The notes below the pieces were generated by a model that was not told where the DNA came from, searched no databases, and was given only the letters and a program-made list of their open reading frames with translations. From positions 26,659,501 through 26,723,500 of the forward strand of contig JAYKYS010000001.1 of the NCBI GenBank assembly GCA_036924285.1: a stretch of DNA of 64,000 bases. The letters are read 5' to 3'. The stretch's first letter is position 1, and every line of letters begins with the position of its first letter. The stretch comes from Asterella californica. Lineage: Eukaryota; Streptophyta; Marchantiopsida; Marchantiales; Aytoniaceae. Shown piece after piece: positions 10,878-23,581 of this stretch. Position numbers and translations under genes: made by a program.

Positions 10878-13800
10878 ATGGCTGATCATAGAGTCGGCAA
10901 CTGGAGCCACGAGGGGTCTGCAGACAGAGAATCTGATGCAATGGACAGAAGCTTAAGCATGGACCATCATTCGACACATTCTGATCCATCGGAGTACGGT
11001 ACCAATTCGAGCAATTTTACGCGTTCGACAGAGAGGAAGACTCATTTTTCTCGTCGACTGGTGTATGATCTTGTGATTAAAAATCTGACGTACAAGGTGT
11101 GAGGGCGGCTTTGAACCCGGCTTTGAACAACTATTTACGTTCATGGCTACGGTAGTCCTGCAGATTAATCGTTCATGTCAGTTTGGGGTTTCTTTGAGAT
11201 ATATTATTCTGTAATGCACTGTTGTACATGTCCTTAAGGCCGACATTTATTCGAGTAAGGCTGAGTCATTCTATAAGTTCGTATTAACGGCGAGGGTAAT
11301 CTAGGGAAAGGATTCCGACTTGTTTTATCATTCAAACAATCCGTCCATGAAGATATGTCCACTACTCGTTACTTAATTTTGGTCCTAGTCTCCCGTAGCT
11401 CACGCAATACGTTTGGTAGGCATCAGCAGTAAGCAGAAGCTCGACTTGAGTCTATATCTGACCATTATTTCTACTGTGAGCTCTGAGAAGTGGAAGTTGT
11501 CAATTCCCTCCAGGTAAACGTGAAAGCTAGAGTAAGTACGGAGGAGGTAAAGAAGACATTGCTACACAGTGTGACAGCGAAGGCGAACAACAGTGAGATC
11601 CTTGCCATCATCGGTCGTTCCGGTTCGTCAAAAACTACTCTCCTAGATGCACTTGCTGGGCACATTGATTCGAAGAGCCTTGAGGGCACGATTCTGGTGA
11701 ATGGGGTAAAAGTGGGTGGTGGGCTGAAGTCAATTTCAGGCTACGTAATGCAAGAAGATCATCTATTTCCCATGCTCACCACCGAGGAGACACTCATGTT
11801 TAGTGCCAGGCTCAGGCTTTCCTCCAAAATCAGCGCCAAAAGCAAAGCAGAGAGGGTGCAGGCTCTTATCGAGGAGCTGGGGCTGACATCGTGCGCACAT
11901 ACTCGCGTAGGTAATGAGAAGGTAATGAACGTCAAGACAATGTGCGTGGCAGTTGATGTTTACGTTTTCTACAAGGTACTCAGCCACAGTCGTCGTTCAA
12001 GTTCCCAACCGTGGCCACACTCACCGACTTTGACGTCGGGTAATTTGCTTGTAGTGTAAATCCGAATCTCTCGTGGGGTTCATGGTCTTAGATCTCGAAA
12101 GCAAGGAAGGAGGATTCCATTTGCATGCATTCTAGCTCGTCAACCGATTACGTGCGCAGGATGTCGGTTGCACCTCTTGAAATAATCGACAGGGAGGAAC
12201 TTTAATACACGTCATGATCAGGAAATGAGTCTCTCTTGGCTTGTGATGTTGGTAGATTCGAGGAATTTCAGGCGGAGAAAGACGACGATTATCAATCGGT
12301 GTAGATGTCATACATGACCCACCAGTGCTTCTACTGGACGAACCAACTTCGGGTCTGGACAGCACGTCAGCATTGCAGGTCATCGAAACATTGCGTAAAC
12401 TAGCGGTGCGACACCGGCACACGATAGTCATGACCGTTCATCAGCCAAGTTTTCGCATACTGAAACTTATTCACAGAACTCTTGTGCTAGCGAGAGGCCA
12501 TGTCGTTTATCATGGACCTGTTGAAGACATGGTGGATCACTTCCACGCCCTTGATCGTCCCATGCCAGAGCATGTAAGTATCAGACTCTGCGCATTCCCA
12601 TTGTCAGCCAAATCATCCTGACTTCTGTGTTTGTACGTTGCACCTTCTTTCAACTTGGATTCCAACACCGTTATTCCATAATCGTCAAAGCCAATATTTG
12701 GAATCATACTGTTCCGAGGGGCTACTTCGGTTTCCATGAGTCAACTTACTCGGGGTGGTTAAGATGCTTTACGTTGTACACAACTTGGGCGAATAGTTGT
12801 ACAGTCCTTTAGAAACACTCAACGCTCTCTATTGACGCAATTCAGAAACACTAAGTTTTCAGTTCTCGGCCTCGTGGAACAGACCATAGCTCAGCGGGAA
12901 ATCCAGAGTGTTCATATCCAGTACATTCCATAGTTTACTGCCTGCTATGTACTCCTTAGAGCTTCAACGTTTGTCGTCCAAATCCCGACCGGCAATGCTG
13001 ACATGGTGCATGAACTTCGAAACGCAGATAAACGTTGTCGAATTTGTGCTAGACACCATCGCAGAATTCGAAAGTAAACCTGAGGGTCTTCAATCATTGA
13101 TCGCCTTGCAGGTACCGCACCTTTCTTGTATACGAGAACCTTCGCATCTAATCTCCTTTTTCTTAAACGTAAACTGGTCTAGAAGTTGTAAGCATTGTCA
13201 CAACAAGTTCCTCTAATAAGATAGTGAATACTTCGATTTTAACCAGCTGTGTCATGGTGTACACATTTTACGCACGACTGGGTATGGATAGTAGAACTGT
13301 TGATTACGAGCTAACCATCGCGGTGATACTTCTGAGTTGCTTGCAGAAACAGGAAGTTTCTCAGGACGTCGAACATGGCAAGGAAACAACGGATCATCCT
13401 CACCTTCATAGTTTGAGACGTCAGGGAAAATTTGCCACATCATTTGCTTCTGAGCTGTGTGTGCTTTCGCAACGCAATTTCTATAATATCTTCCGGACCC
13501 CTACTCTGTTCCTCACCCGCGTTGGACTGACGGTACAGTATTCTTTCATTCCCTTCCCCCCTTCATATAGTTATCTTGTGAGCCCACATTACCCACATTC
13601 CTCTGGACTAAGGATATCTTGGGCACCTGGAGGACAGGAGATGCTTGATGAACTACGCTGAGCCTTTTGTGTCCATGCCGGCTAACCACAGAATTTCAAT
13701 CTTGGCTTGTAATTAGACTGTTCCTATCTTCTACATATAAATACTCATTTCACTAAACTACCCAACAACTTCTGGAGCACTGATGCTCATGATTATTCTA

Positions 13801-15085
13801 GCAATCTCGCCTGTTATATGTGTCGGTAAATATCCCGAGGTTTGGTGGGATTCTTTCAATGCTCGAGCTGAGAAACAGATGTAGAATACTGGTTTGACAT
13901 AAGCTACAACTCGATCTAAACCTTTCGTGATTGCAGGCCCTCACAAGCCTGATTCTGGTCTCTCTGTTCTACAAGAGCCCCGTGTCGGAGAAAGGAATTA
14001 TGCAACGACAGACGTTTATCATATTCACTGTGGCCATCTTGGTATTCACATCCACCGAAGCTTTGCCGATATTTCTCCTCGAAAGACAGATTTTAATCAG
14101 AGAGAAATCTAGAGGAGCATATCGGACGTCGTCCTATGCAATTGCGCATTCTCTGGTGATACTACCGTTCCTCCTGTTCCTGGCGATCCTCTGTACTTGC
14201 ATGTCGTACTTTGCAGTTGGTCTGGTCCGGACCACCAGCGCTGTCTCCTTCTTCGTCCTGGTCATATTCCTTGTACTCAGCATGGCCAATGCTTTCGTTG
14301 CCTGCGTGAGTGCGCTGGCTCCAAACTTCACAGTTTCTCTCGCCGTGGTGGGAGGAGCATCCGCGTACATGTTCCTCTTCTCCGGCTTTTTCATGAACAG
14401 GTAGACCCCAAACATCTTGGTCTGTGGGGCTTTGCCTCTTTCTTCCTTCCTCGTGCTATTCTTCGTGCTTTCTCTCTATATGCTGCGGTAGGGGCTTTCC
14501 AACCTGGTAGTGTTATTTATTCTTCATCTTCAAGTATCGTACATCATGTTTTGGAGACATAAGTTAATCTGCCTACTGGCTATTCAGTCGCCTCTAGTCC
14601 GAAGCAGATAGTTCACCAATTACTGGCATGCTGCTGCGTGCATATCGATGTTATTTTTGCTCCGTGAACAGACCAGTTCTACTTCACGTGCTAAGGGCTA
14701 GTTGCCGAAAGCGTATATAGCAAGTGGTCAGTTTGAACCTCCATTACGCATCTGGTCGAATATACTCGCCTCCCAGATGACCCTCGGCTTCATTTCTGAT
14801 CTCTGCCCGGTGGTCTGCAGGAAAGAAATTCCTTGCTATTGGCTGTGGATGCACTACACCTCGCTGTTCAAGTATTCCTACGAATCTCTCGTGGCAAATG
14901 AGTTGAAACACAGACAAGGGACAAGGTGGTATGGCGACGTTACCTCCGACGGCATCATGTATAAGCTTCTAGGAGGAAATGTGAATCAAGAGTTGAACAT
15001 CTCGATTATGGTGCTTTTCGTCATAGGCTACCGGCTGATCTTCTACTTCGCTCTACGTTACTACACCAAGAACGAGAGAAAATAA
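10878..15085 (+). CDS. ABCG-family (white-brown complex) half-size ABC transporter, seven exons
   Basis: ATP-driven exporter. Plant relatives form dimers in the plasma membrane and export lipid, cutin/suberin/sporopollenin precursors or hormones; the substrate here cannot be read. Proposed exons are 10878-11096, 11514-11921, 12256-12573, 13028-13111, 13347-13532, 13937-14400 and 14821-15085. All introns are GT-AG and the total is 1944 nt (647 codons plus stop), a normal half-transporter length. The nucleotide-binding domain comes first: Walker A GRSGSSKTT (residues 107-115), Q-loop YVMQED with Q153, signature ISGGE (213-217), Walker B VLLLDE (233-238), H-loop H271. Six membrane segments follow from about residue 380, with FSGFFMNRKEIPCYW near 550-565 (typical ABCG text) and a loop before the last segment. 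Walker A has Ser112 where the consensus has Gly. The start is the first ATG giving a family-like N-terminus; an in-frame ATG at 10830 is possible. Only splicing was inferred. Confidence 0.9.
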
Positions 15086-18000
15086 CCGCTTCAGTCCAGC
15101 CGCTTTAGATAGGATAGTTCTCGAAAGCGCATAATATCCGCGTTGAGACAAACCAACTCTTGCCTCGCCAACCCAACTAAGTCAGTCTAGTTTCCGCCAC
15201 ACAATTTGTCGACTACAACTGTTTGACATGACGGATGATAGTTGCAGTGTGGCATTGCCAATATCAAAACCACCAACGATGTTTGCTATAACCGAAGTGT
15301 CACGTCAAAACTAATAACTGTAAGACGTAAAATTTACTACTCAATAGATTTAGTTTCAACCAACTACTCATTTTCATACAAACATCGACCTTGCAGATCT
15401 ACCACCGGGCAGCAGCTGAAGCATAATGAGGCCTTTTCTTGTGTAGAGAAAATCCGTTTGATAGTTTATTTACAAAAGACACTATGAACTCTTCAATATT
15501 CTCCTTGTAGCCGGCTATCTCAAACAACAAATGTCCAACGTTGTTTGAACGACGAGTGCTTTTTCTTCTGCTACCCGTCATGATAATTGCACCAGAAATA
15601 TGCTGAGTTTCTTCTAACTTCTATCCGGTTCATTTTCGACATAAACGCCAATGTACGAACGTAACCAGTTTGACATTTTTCTTACCTTCTTCTTGGAAGC
15701 ACTGTCCCTCTCAAACTTCCTCATGAGATCTACGGAAACCATTCTGGTACTTCCGCATTTCGTGGCTTGATCAACAACAACCAACAAAATCCTGACTCGA
15801 CAACCTCGAGCCAACGACACTACTTCCACCAAACGTAGAAAGTAACACACCGCCATCCCTAGTCTCGTCCCTGGCGTTTACGACCGTAGAGACAAGTTTC
15901 CTTGTCTGCCATTCTTTGGAACGCCTCAGTCAGAACGCGGGTTTATCTCCTTCAGTCTAACCTCGTAAGGGCAATGCAATCCTGTTACAAGTTACAAGCA
16001 GTCTCAACTTAAGACCCCTCCTTCACGACACCCGACAAAATAAAGATTTATCGATACTGAGATTTGGAACAGACTCCGAGGAGTTATTGAGCTTATCATC
16101 CAGAGTTTTCTCGGATTGCCAGGTTGTGTTGAACCTTACCATAACAGTGGAGGTTGTTGCAGCCACCGAGCTTGTACAAGGACATAAGTTTGTGGGAGGA
16201 GTCCAATACCACAATCAGCGTGGTCTGAAGAACAGTTTCCTCCTCTGCTGTGGGGTCAACTAGTGACTGCTTCTTCTACAACATACATGTAAGGACTACG
16301 GGCGCTGGGCCTAACATCAACCGTCTTTTCTCCACTCGTCTGCTTTTTGCTTCATCTGATCCCTTCTCGGCGTGGCAAAGTTGGTCTTGTTGAGGAAACT
16401 ATTTACACCTTACCATCATCGTTGATAGAAACGGCTGGTATCTCCCAACTGCGAAACAAAACCAAAACAAAACAAACATATAAGCCATTACGATTTCACA
16501 ATATATCAGCAAACGATCCGTACTGACGTAATTGCTGAAACCTCTGCGTCGAGAAACGGAACTTACTTCACGCGGACTGGCTTAAGCATCTAGGAAACCT
16601 CGCTCACAGCTTCAATGGCACAAGAAGCACTCTTTGAACCCCGGATGCTCTAAACATCTCAAATGAGCATTCAGCACCTAGACAATGTGAAGGAGGTAGC
16701 AACAAGCTGCACAGATACTCTGCGGCTGAAAAGCTCTTCACTACGTCCTCACTTACAGTCACTAGAGCGGCAGCATTAGGTGACACACAGAAAGTGATGA
16801 AAATAACGAAAACGTTGCCACAATATGTACATCGAGGTAACCCTTGATCATCAATACCCAAAGTGAGGATGAATACAATGGACATACCAGATATGCCACC
16901 CAAGCGGAGTAACCACTCGTGACTGAAGGGTCACGGAGGTCGACCAGCTGCGAACTGTCATGGCAACACATAACAAGCAACCTACTCTTTAAGAAACACT
17001 GCCCCACACCATAATATAGGGTGGAGACAAATCAACGACAAATGAATTATGCAGCAATGCACTCCTCTCCATGAACGTACCCATCAAACTGGTGAGCCAC
17101 TAAGTGCAAGGAGTCTTCCATAGAAATTTACCTGGCCGCCACTATGGGAAGTTGTTAATTGATTGCACATGCGTGGGCTGGCGTATGGAAATTTGTTCAC
17201 TGATTGCATATGCATCCTTGGCAGGCCTTCCAGGCCTTACATGGGGGACAACAAATAGGCTGCATCTGCAAGTCTATGGCTGCATTTATTCCCGATACAT
17301 CCCACAAAGTAAAGTTAATATCACCTCACAGCATGCAAGACAAAACGTGAAGATACTGAAAAGTATTACATAACATAAAACTGAACTCTGCGAACACATC
17401 ACACTATAGATCAAGATGGCCTCACCATGTACGTGACGAATCATACTTAGAACTATCCAACAGAAAACCATGCCCGTAATTACATGGATTAATTTCGGAT
17501 AAGCGATATGGAATAAGTTTCTATAGTTGCAAACTCAAGGAACCTATCTCGTGCTAAATACCTTAATTTTATCAACGAAGAGGTAAAGGTTTCAGAGGAA
17601 TGTAAGGAAGCTCTCAACGGGTCGTGAACACATAAGAGTCCAACATAAACAGCCGCGAAAGAGTTTGGGAAATACCAAATTCATCCTTCATCTGGGGTTC
17701 CCGCGGATGGCACACAAAGCTCCAGCTTCACTCCGGCCAACAACGTCTGTGGAATCCACAAAATCTGTTGCTGTTGTTTTGAAGTCCCAAATCAACGTAA
17801 CCTGTAAGTTTCAAGCGTGTGCACTCCTAAAGAGAAAGAGATGATAGTCAAATATAGAGCTTAACCTTAGCCTAGATGGCTAAGTGGCAGGGATACTCAC
17901 TGCGTTGCCAATTCTGACGATCGCTGATCCATCTGTGGAAGGCATCTGACCTGGAAACTCCGATCAGTCTCATCCCAATTATCTGTAGCGTCACGAACTT

Positions 18001-18208
18001 GAGCCCGTAAGTAGGCCCAACATCATGTGCCAGAAGACGTGCTCATGGTGCACCACATCTCCTTCATTAGAGACGGGCAATGAACTTCCACTGACTGGCT
18101 GAGCCTAAGAAATACACGCACCAAGAACAACGTCCCTAGGTCGTGCACGCCCCAGAGATCAACCATCCGGTCGAACAGAAGCGTCCAGGTAACTCCCAAT
18201 ATACAACC
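15086..18208. other. Downstream of ABCG, no supported gene
   Basis: Short minus-strand open frames at 15614-15856, 16023-16214 and 16604-17007 look somewhat protein-like, but they carry no motif I recognise and I could not join them by splice sites. They could be exons of an unrecognised gene converging on ABCG, or chance. Nothing else was recognised. Confidence 0.3.
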
Positions 18209-18300
18209 CGCTGAATGCCTTCCCCTTCCATCCACGAAGCGATATCTTTCACCCCGCTGAATGCCTTCCCCTTCCATCCACGAAGCGATATCTTTCACCC
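18209..18300. repeat. 46-bp direct duplication
   Basis: The block beginning CCGCTGAATGCCTTCC and ending GATATCTTTCACC occurs twice in immediate succession with essentially no difference, so the duplication is recent. Confidence 0.9.
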
Positions 18301-19149
18301 TGGATCACTGTCAGCGCTCTCTATAAGGACATCTCCGACGAGAATAACTCACTTCCTTAGAACCCTCCAAATTTAGTTACTTAACGACAGAAAGCAAAAC
18401 GCTTTCTCTTGTCTAGGAGAGGTTCCTCAATTCCTTTGTCTCCACATCGAGTGCAAACTTCGTGATGTTCAACCCTTTAACGCCGGAACAATTTTCGTGG
18501 AATATCTAAAGTGAAGATTAGCATGGAGAGTAAAATATCTGCACATGCAGAAATGGATCCGTACATTGACTAGACAGGATTGCATTTGCGCCAATTACCT
18601 CTGCGGCTTTCAGCTGTAAAGAAAATTCGCTAACCATCCTCCTCATGCCAGGACATGATCGATCTCAGCCGTAAAGAAAATTCTCCAGATCGATCTAAGG
18701 AACATTCTCACACCACCGTTCTAATGCAAGGATATGAGTGATCGAGTTTACAGTATCAAGAGTTGACGATGATAACACGGCAAATTCGTAATCCCAGTCA
18801 GGTGACTTCACTCTTCCAATTTTGGTCCAAAACTTGATGAAAATTTCATCTTCAAAACCATCTCGAAAGTGTATTCAAATTTGATTTATATGAGTTTTTG
18901 CGGAAACAAGTGCAGGTATTTAACTTTAGACCCAGAACCGTTGAAGGGTTAAACCTCGAGCACCAATCTTCGAGATGATTTCTTCTCCTGTCCGCACTCG
19001 TTAAACCCTAGACCCTTCTAAACTCCAAATCACAGCAGCAGTGAGCGTCTCTAGAGGAAGGAGTGGAGTTAGGGCCGAAAGTGAAGTCCCAAGTAGATCT
19101 CCTAAGAAAAATTTATGTCACTATAAGACTTTCATTCTCGACTCCACTC
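18301..19149. other. Intergenic
   Basis: No gene. A diverged duplication built on TAAAGAAAATTC and ATCGATCT lies at about 18,608-18,740. No other structure was recognised. Confidence 0.35.
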
Positions 19150-19920
19150 ATAAGTAGACAAAAGTCTATAAATGTACGTTTGTAGATTACCGCATGAATC
19201 CTGACACAATCATCCTTGATCTTGACTCTCACAAGTCGACTAGAAAGATCTTGATAACATGTTTCAACTGGCACCAAAAGTACCTAAAACTGAACTCAAT
19301 CTCAAGTTAAAGCTCCCCAAAGTATCCAAAATGACCCTAAAAAGAAAAATTGACAAAAATCTACAAACATCCATTTGTAGATTATCGCAGGATTCTCTCA
19401 TTGATCACTTTTGTTTTTACCCAATTGACAACTTGGTTGGAAAGACATCGACAATAGTTTTCTAACGACACAAAAATCACTGAAAACTGACTCCCTAGAG
19501 AGAGATATGTCATTCTAAAGTTGTGAACTCACTCGCGCTACCAAAGTTGACAATAAACTACAAACGTATGTTTGTAGATTATCGTAATGATGTTCTCAAA
19601 ATAATTAATTTCAAATCTCATTAACTTTTTGTGTGCAAATGCAGATGGAATGATTTTGATCTCTATTGAAAGCTCTTGACGTCCTCTTTCCAACAAGATC
19701 AATTTCACTTCAAACTGAGCTTCTTACAGGAACTTACAGCCTCCCAAAGTCTTCTTATTCTTCTGAATCTCAAAAGCTGCGATAATCTGCAAACGTGTAT
19801 TTGTAGATTTTCGTCATGTTCTTCTCTAATGACTCATTTTTCTTCCCTTCATCAATTCCTTCTCTACTTTCTGGTCCAGCCGAGACCGCGGTAAACTACA
19901 AACGCACGAGAGTATATTAC
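19150..19920. repeat. Tandem array of about 200 bp with a palindromic core
   Basis: The core CTACAAACgtatGTTTGTAG, an 8-bp inverted repeat around 4 nt, recurs with variation. Its right arm TGTAGATT starts near 19,181, 19,376, 19,573 and 19,802, and a decayed fifth left arm lies at 19,895. Spacings are 195, 197 and 229 bp. Each core is followed by an AT-rich ATTaCGcaaTGaT-like tail. The sequence between cores is only weakly conserved. Confidence 0.7.
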
Positions 19921-21029
19921 TGCAAAGACCTTCTGAAAAACCATGAATCGATCCAACTCGCTCCGAGAACTACGAATAAATTCACACATTCTTTTGGCGT
20001 CAGAGCATACTCAAACTCTAAATAATAAGTGTTTGGGAGTCTTTATATTGAAGTGTCTCTTTGAAGATAACATGTGTCGCCTCCAAAGCCAACCACATAG
20101 CACACATGTAGAATGCCATCTTTCTCAAAATCTAGTCAGCGTCATCCACTGTGAGTCCACATGAGTTTTCTTCTTGTCATCAGTTGTCACCGTTGGATCT
20201 CTCCACTTGGCATGATGACCAATGAGAAATTGACACATCGCTTCAAGTTACCAAGTCAGCAAATTTCCTAGTCCGCATCGACAGGTTAGAAAAGTTCTCT
20301 GTCAGCATTTGCCACGTCAACCTCGAACTGCCACATCAGCAACATAAGTTGTCAATATTCTTTAAACTTCGATCGGATGTAACTCGTCTAATATATGTAC
20401 GTTTTCTATGATCCAAGAACTAAAGTTGATCATCTCTATGAGCCCTACATGCTGATGCACCCAGATGTGTGTTATAAGCAAGTTCAAAAGATCACTTCTG
20501 AATCCTCGCTTTCAAACCGACTGATCCACCACATGACAACGTGAGATGTAGGAGCTCATTCTGAAAAAATATTCAATGCTGTGCATGTGCAAAAATGGCT
20601 TGTAGTAGAGCAAGCATTATCATGTCATGGATCAGCTAGTCACTGAAACAGATGTCTTAGGATCAAATTTATTTATACTTGTAGCTCATGTGGTTCTGGC
20701 AACATCGTCAAGTAGACTAAAATCCAACTTTAAAATTTAAGTCATTCCAAATGGACTTATCGAGAGAGAGTTATGCTGATTCAAATATTTCATGTGTTTA
20801 CGAGAGGTGTTGTAACGTGACACCGAATGCTGAAGTGACACTCATTAACATGCGGGTTGATTATATCCAAAGTCAGATGATTTGTCATATTGATGACGTG
20901 GCTAGATGACTATTGGAAGCATGCAATGACTATATCAGAAAGTGATCTATTGTCACTTCATCGAATCAAACTGGTTTCGATTGATGACATCTCAACTCAA
21001 GTGGGGTGCTTTTAGTAGTTTTCCAAATC
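19921..21029. other. Intergenic, probable old LTR-type sequence
   Basis: No gene. CCACGTCA / CCACATCAGCA words cluster at 20,180-20,350, and GACGTGG/GATGACG words at 20,810-20,910 resemble those at 2,930-3,080. No LTR pair, primer-binding site or pol motif was found. Confidence 0.3.
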
Positions 21030-21640
21030 GTGCTTCCAACACAAATTAGAAAACTGCTACGACATAACAAGAGCACGATATGAATAACTAAAATCACATA
21101 ACACGAGAAGATTTGAAAAACTCCAACGACATGACATGAGATGCTCTCTCAATGAGATATAAGCGATAGACTTTAAGCATGTTTAGAAAGACTACTATGA
21201 CATGACACAAGAGGTCTTCCCACTAGTTCTTTTCCAAATGATCTCCCTTATCGTGTAGAAGATGAAATTCATTCTAAATTAATATGCATGGAATACACAG
21301 TTTGAAAAACTACCACGACATAACACAAACGACATTCTCAATAGTCCTTCCAATAGAGCTTCCTCAACAACATAGAAGGGTGAAATTAACTCCATATTAA
21401 TACCCAGAGACTTTAAACAAAGTTTGAAAAACTATTACTACATAACACAAGAGATAAAATTACCACGCACGGACTTGCACCATATATAATAAACATAACT
21501 GGAAATCCTACCACTGCATACCACGAGAATCTCTCTCAATAAAACATGCACTTAAGATTTTAAATGCAATTTGAAAAACTACTCCAAAATAACTCCCGAT
21601 AGTGCTTCCCTTTACACTGTAGAACGTGAAAACTATATGA
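21030..21640. repeat. Degenerate tandem repeat of about 121 bp
   Basis: The phrase TTTGAAAAACTAyyACGACATAACACAAGAG recurs near 21,180, 21,301 and 21,423 at about 121-bp spacing, each followed by CTCAATAGTyCTTCC and TAGAAGrTGAAATTmA. Partial or diverged units lie near 21,054, 21,112, 21,498 and 21,570. Identity between units is modest, so the array is old. Confidence 0.65.
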
Positions 21641-23548
21641 CTATAGTGAGGTTTCACTATACAAGGACTAGGCGATTGAAGGATGATGCAGTGTGGGATA
21701 GTTCTATGTGCGGAAATGGCTGCTGGTCACTGGTGGTTTTCTTCCATGAGATCTCGGTGACAAACATGTCGTCGACAGAACTAGGTTCAAAATGATTCTT
21801 CTAGGTGGAAGAGACCGCATGTACAATTATGTACGTGGATCCACTGATGTATAAATACCAAAGGATTAGATAGAATCTCTAGATGGAAGAGTTTTAAAGT
21901 TCTGAGTACTTTTCGTGTACTTTCAAGCGCGATAGATTTTTCTGTGACATCAAAAGCATAAGTTTTGAAAGATTTTAATGCTACACGAATCAAAATACTA
22001 TATGTTTTCCAAACATGAGGTGGATGTGGGTAGAAGCAACTGCAGTCGGAAACATCCTTAGACTGGACCATTAAAGAGTGTACATATCTTTCCAGGAATT
22101 TGCCAGTGATGTAGCTCGAGCTAGAGAGAGCTTCGTCAACCGCTCTTCCACACTCGCATATTTTAGCCTCTCCACTCATTCTCTTGTCTCGATCTCGATC
22201 CACCCCGTTTTCACGACACTCTCCTTTCAGTTGGCTTCCTCTCTTTCTGCTTGTTATAGTCCAATGTATCGTTCGCGTAGATTTTATGCATGCGATTTGA
22301 GAGACGAAAGGAAGGATTCGAGAAGTAGATTCCTATTTGAGGTGACTGCCGCTGATCAGGGTAAGATTCACTATCAGGATCAGAACGGGATCCAAGTCCA
22401 CAGTATGGATGTCAAGATCACAGATGAAGTGGAAAATCTGAAGCACGCTGCAGTAGACAACACATCTCTCTATGGTGCTAAAGGAATATTAATAGGCACT
22501 TACTGCACTCAGTATTCGCAGAGAAGATTGTTACGGAACTTAACAAACGATTATCTTATCGTTAAGTTGGAGTCGGACAGTTCGTGTAATTACTGACCTT
22601 CTTCTGACCTTCTTCTTAGTCTGGGAAGTCCCATGTTTACTTTTCACTTTAAAATGCATAGCAGAGAATCCGTTGTCAGTAATTGCTGATGATGTGACAT
22701 ATGTTCTCATAACTGTGCGTTGGCGGGATTCCTCATGTGAGTAGTTGGCTTGGAGCACTAACAGATGCTGTATGAGTTAACGATTATTTGAATCAGTGAT
22801 TTCTCCACTATTTCGTCGCTTGTCAGAGAAATGTATATGCAACATTCCTCGTGCCATTCGGGGCAAAAGAGCTGGACCAGGAAAATGACAGATGTAATGC
22901 GACAAGATGCGATACGGAGAAGATGGGCAAGATGCAGTAATGTCTGGAAGATCGCATGCATCTCTTGCCATTATGCGGCATTTGTTATTCTCTACAGGCA
23001 GGTCAAGAAAGGAAGTTGGATGGAACAACGGCTCAAGAGCAAACTTTAGGGGATAGTACCATGTAGCGTATGTACAAGTTTCTTCACAGTTGTGGTTCAG
23101 CTCTTGCCTTCGTGTTCTTTACGCAATGCATTTCTAACTTCGGCCATTCATTGAAAAGCACAGAGTTGAACATATATCTTCAGCTTGAAAGTCAAGAACT
23201 GTTACTCGTTTTCTACACATAAACCCAGGACTAACTGATCTTTCAATGTTACTCTTTAATGGGAGTTTCGTAGGTTTTATATGCAATCTCTCACGAGCTG
23301 GGCCCAAACTTTACCATTTACCCGAATTCGGATGGGATGAGATATAAGAAACCGGGAGGTACATGCGAAGGTTTTCATGTGTTCAAGTTCCCCAGTTATA
23401 ATTCCGATCGTAAACATATGGAAAATTTCTCCATGCTTGTGTTAGAAGACAGATTTTAGATATTTTAGATACTGACTTGTCAGTATCGCTGAAGTATGAT
23501 AACGCAATGAGAGAATGTCTTGTTGAGATTTTCCAAGTGAAGTTTGGA
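21641..23548. other. Intergenic, no supported gene
   Basis: The longest open frame is 172 codons (22,078-22,596, plus strand), with no known motif and no convincing splice context. It could be an exon of an unrecognised gene. Confidence 0.3.
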
Positions 23549-23581
23549 TACCACGAGTACCAAGTTCTGGTACTCGTGGTA
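23549..23581. repeat. Perfect hairpin, 14-bp arms
   Basis: TACCACGAGTACCA, a 5-nt loop AGTTC, then its exact reverse complement. The DNA around it is not palindromic and no gene is adjacent, so a role as a transcription terminator is not supported. Confidence 0.9.

Noticed and set aside
12885..12910. tRNA-like A-box word (TAGCTCAGCGGG)
   Set aside because: Lies inside ABCG intron 3 with no B-box or cloverleaf. No tRNA gene was found in the window.
15614..17007. Possible multi-exon minus-strand gene converging on ABCG
   Set aside because: Several protein-like short frames, but I could not connect them with splice sites or name a family.
22078..22596. 172-codon plus-strand open frame
   Set aside because: Longest open frame outside transposons and ABCG, but no domain, no clear start context or splice partner; plausible by chance in this base composition.
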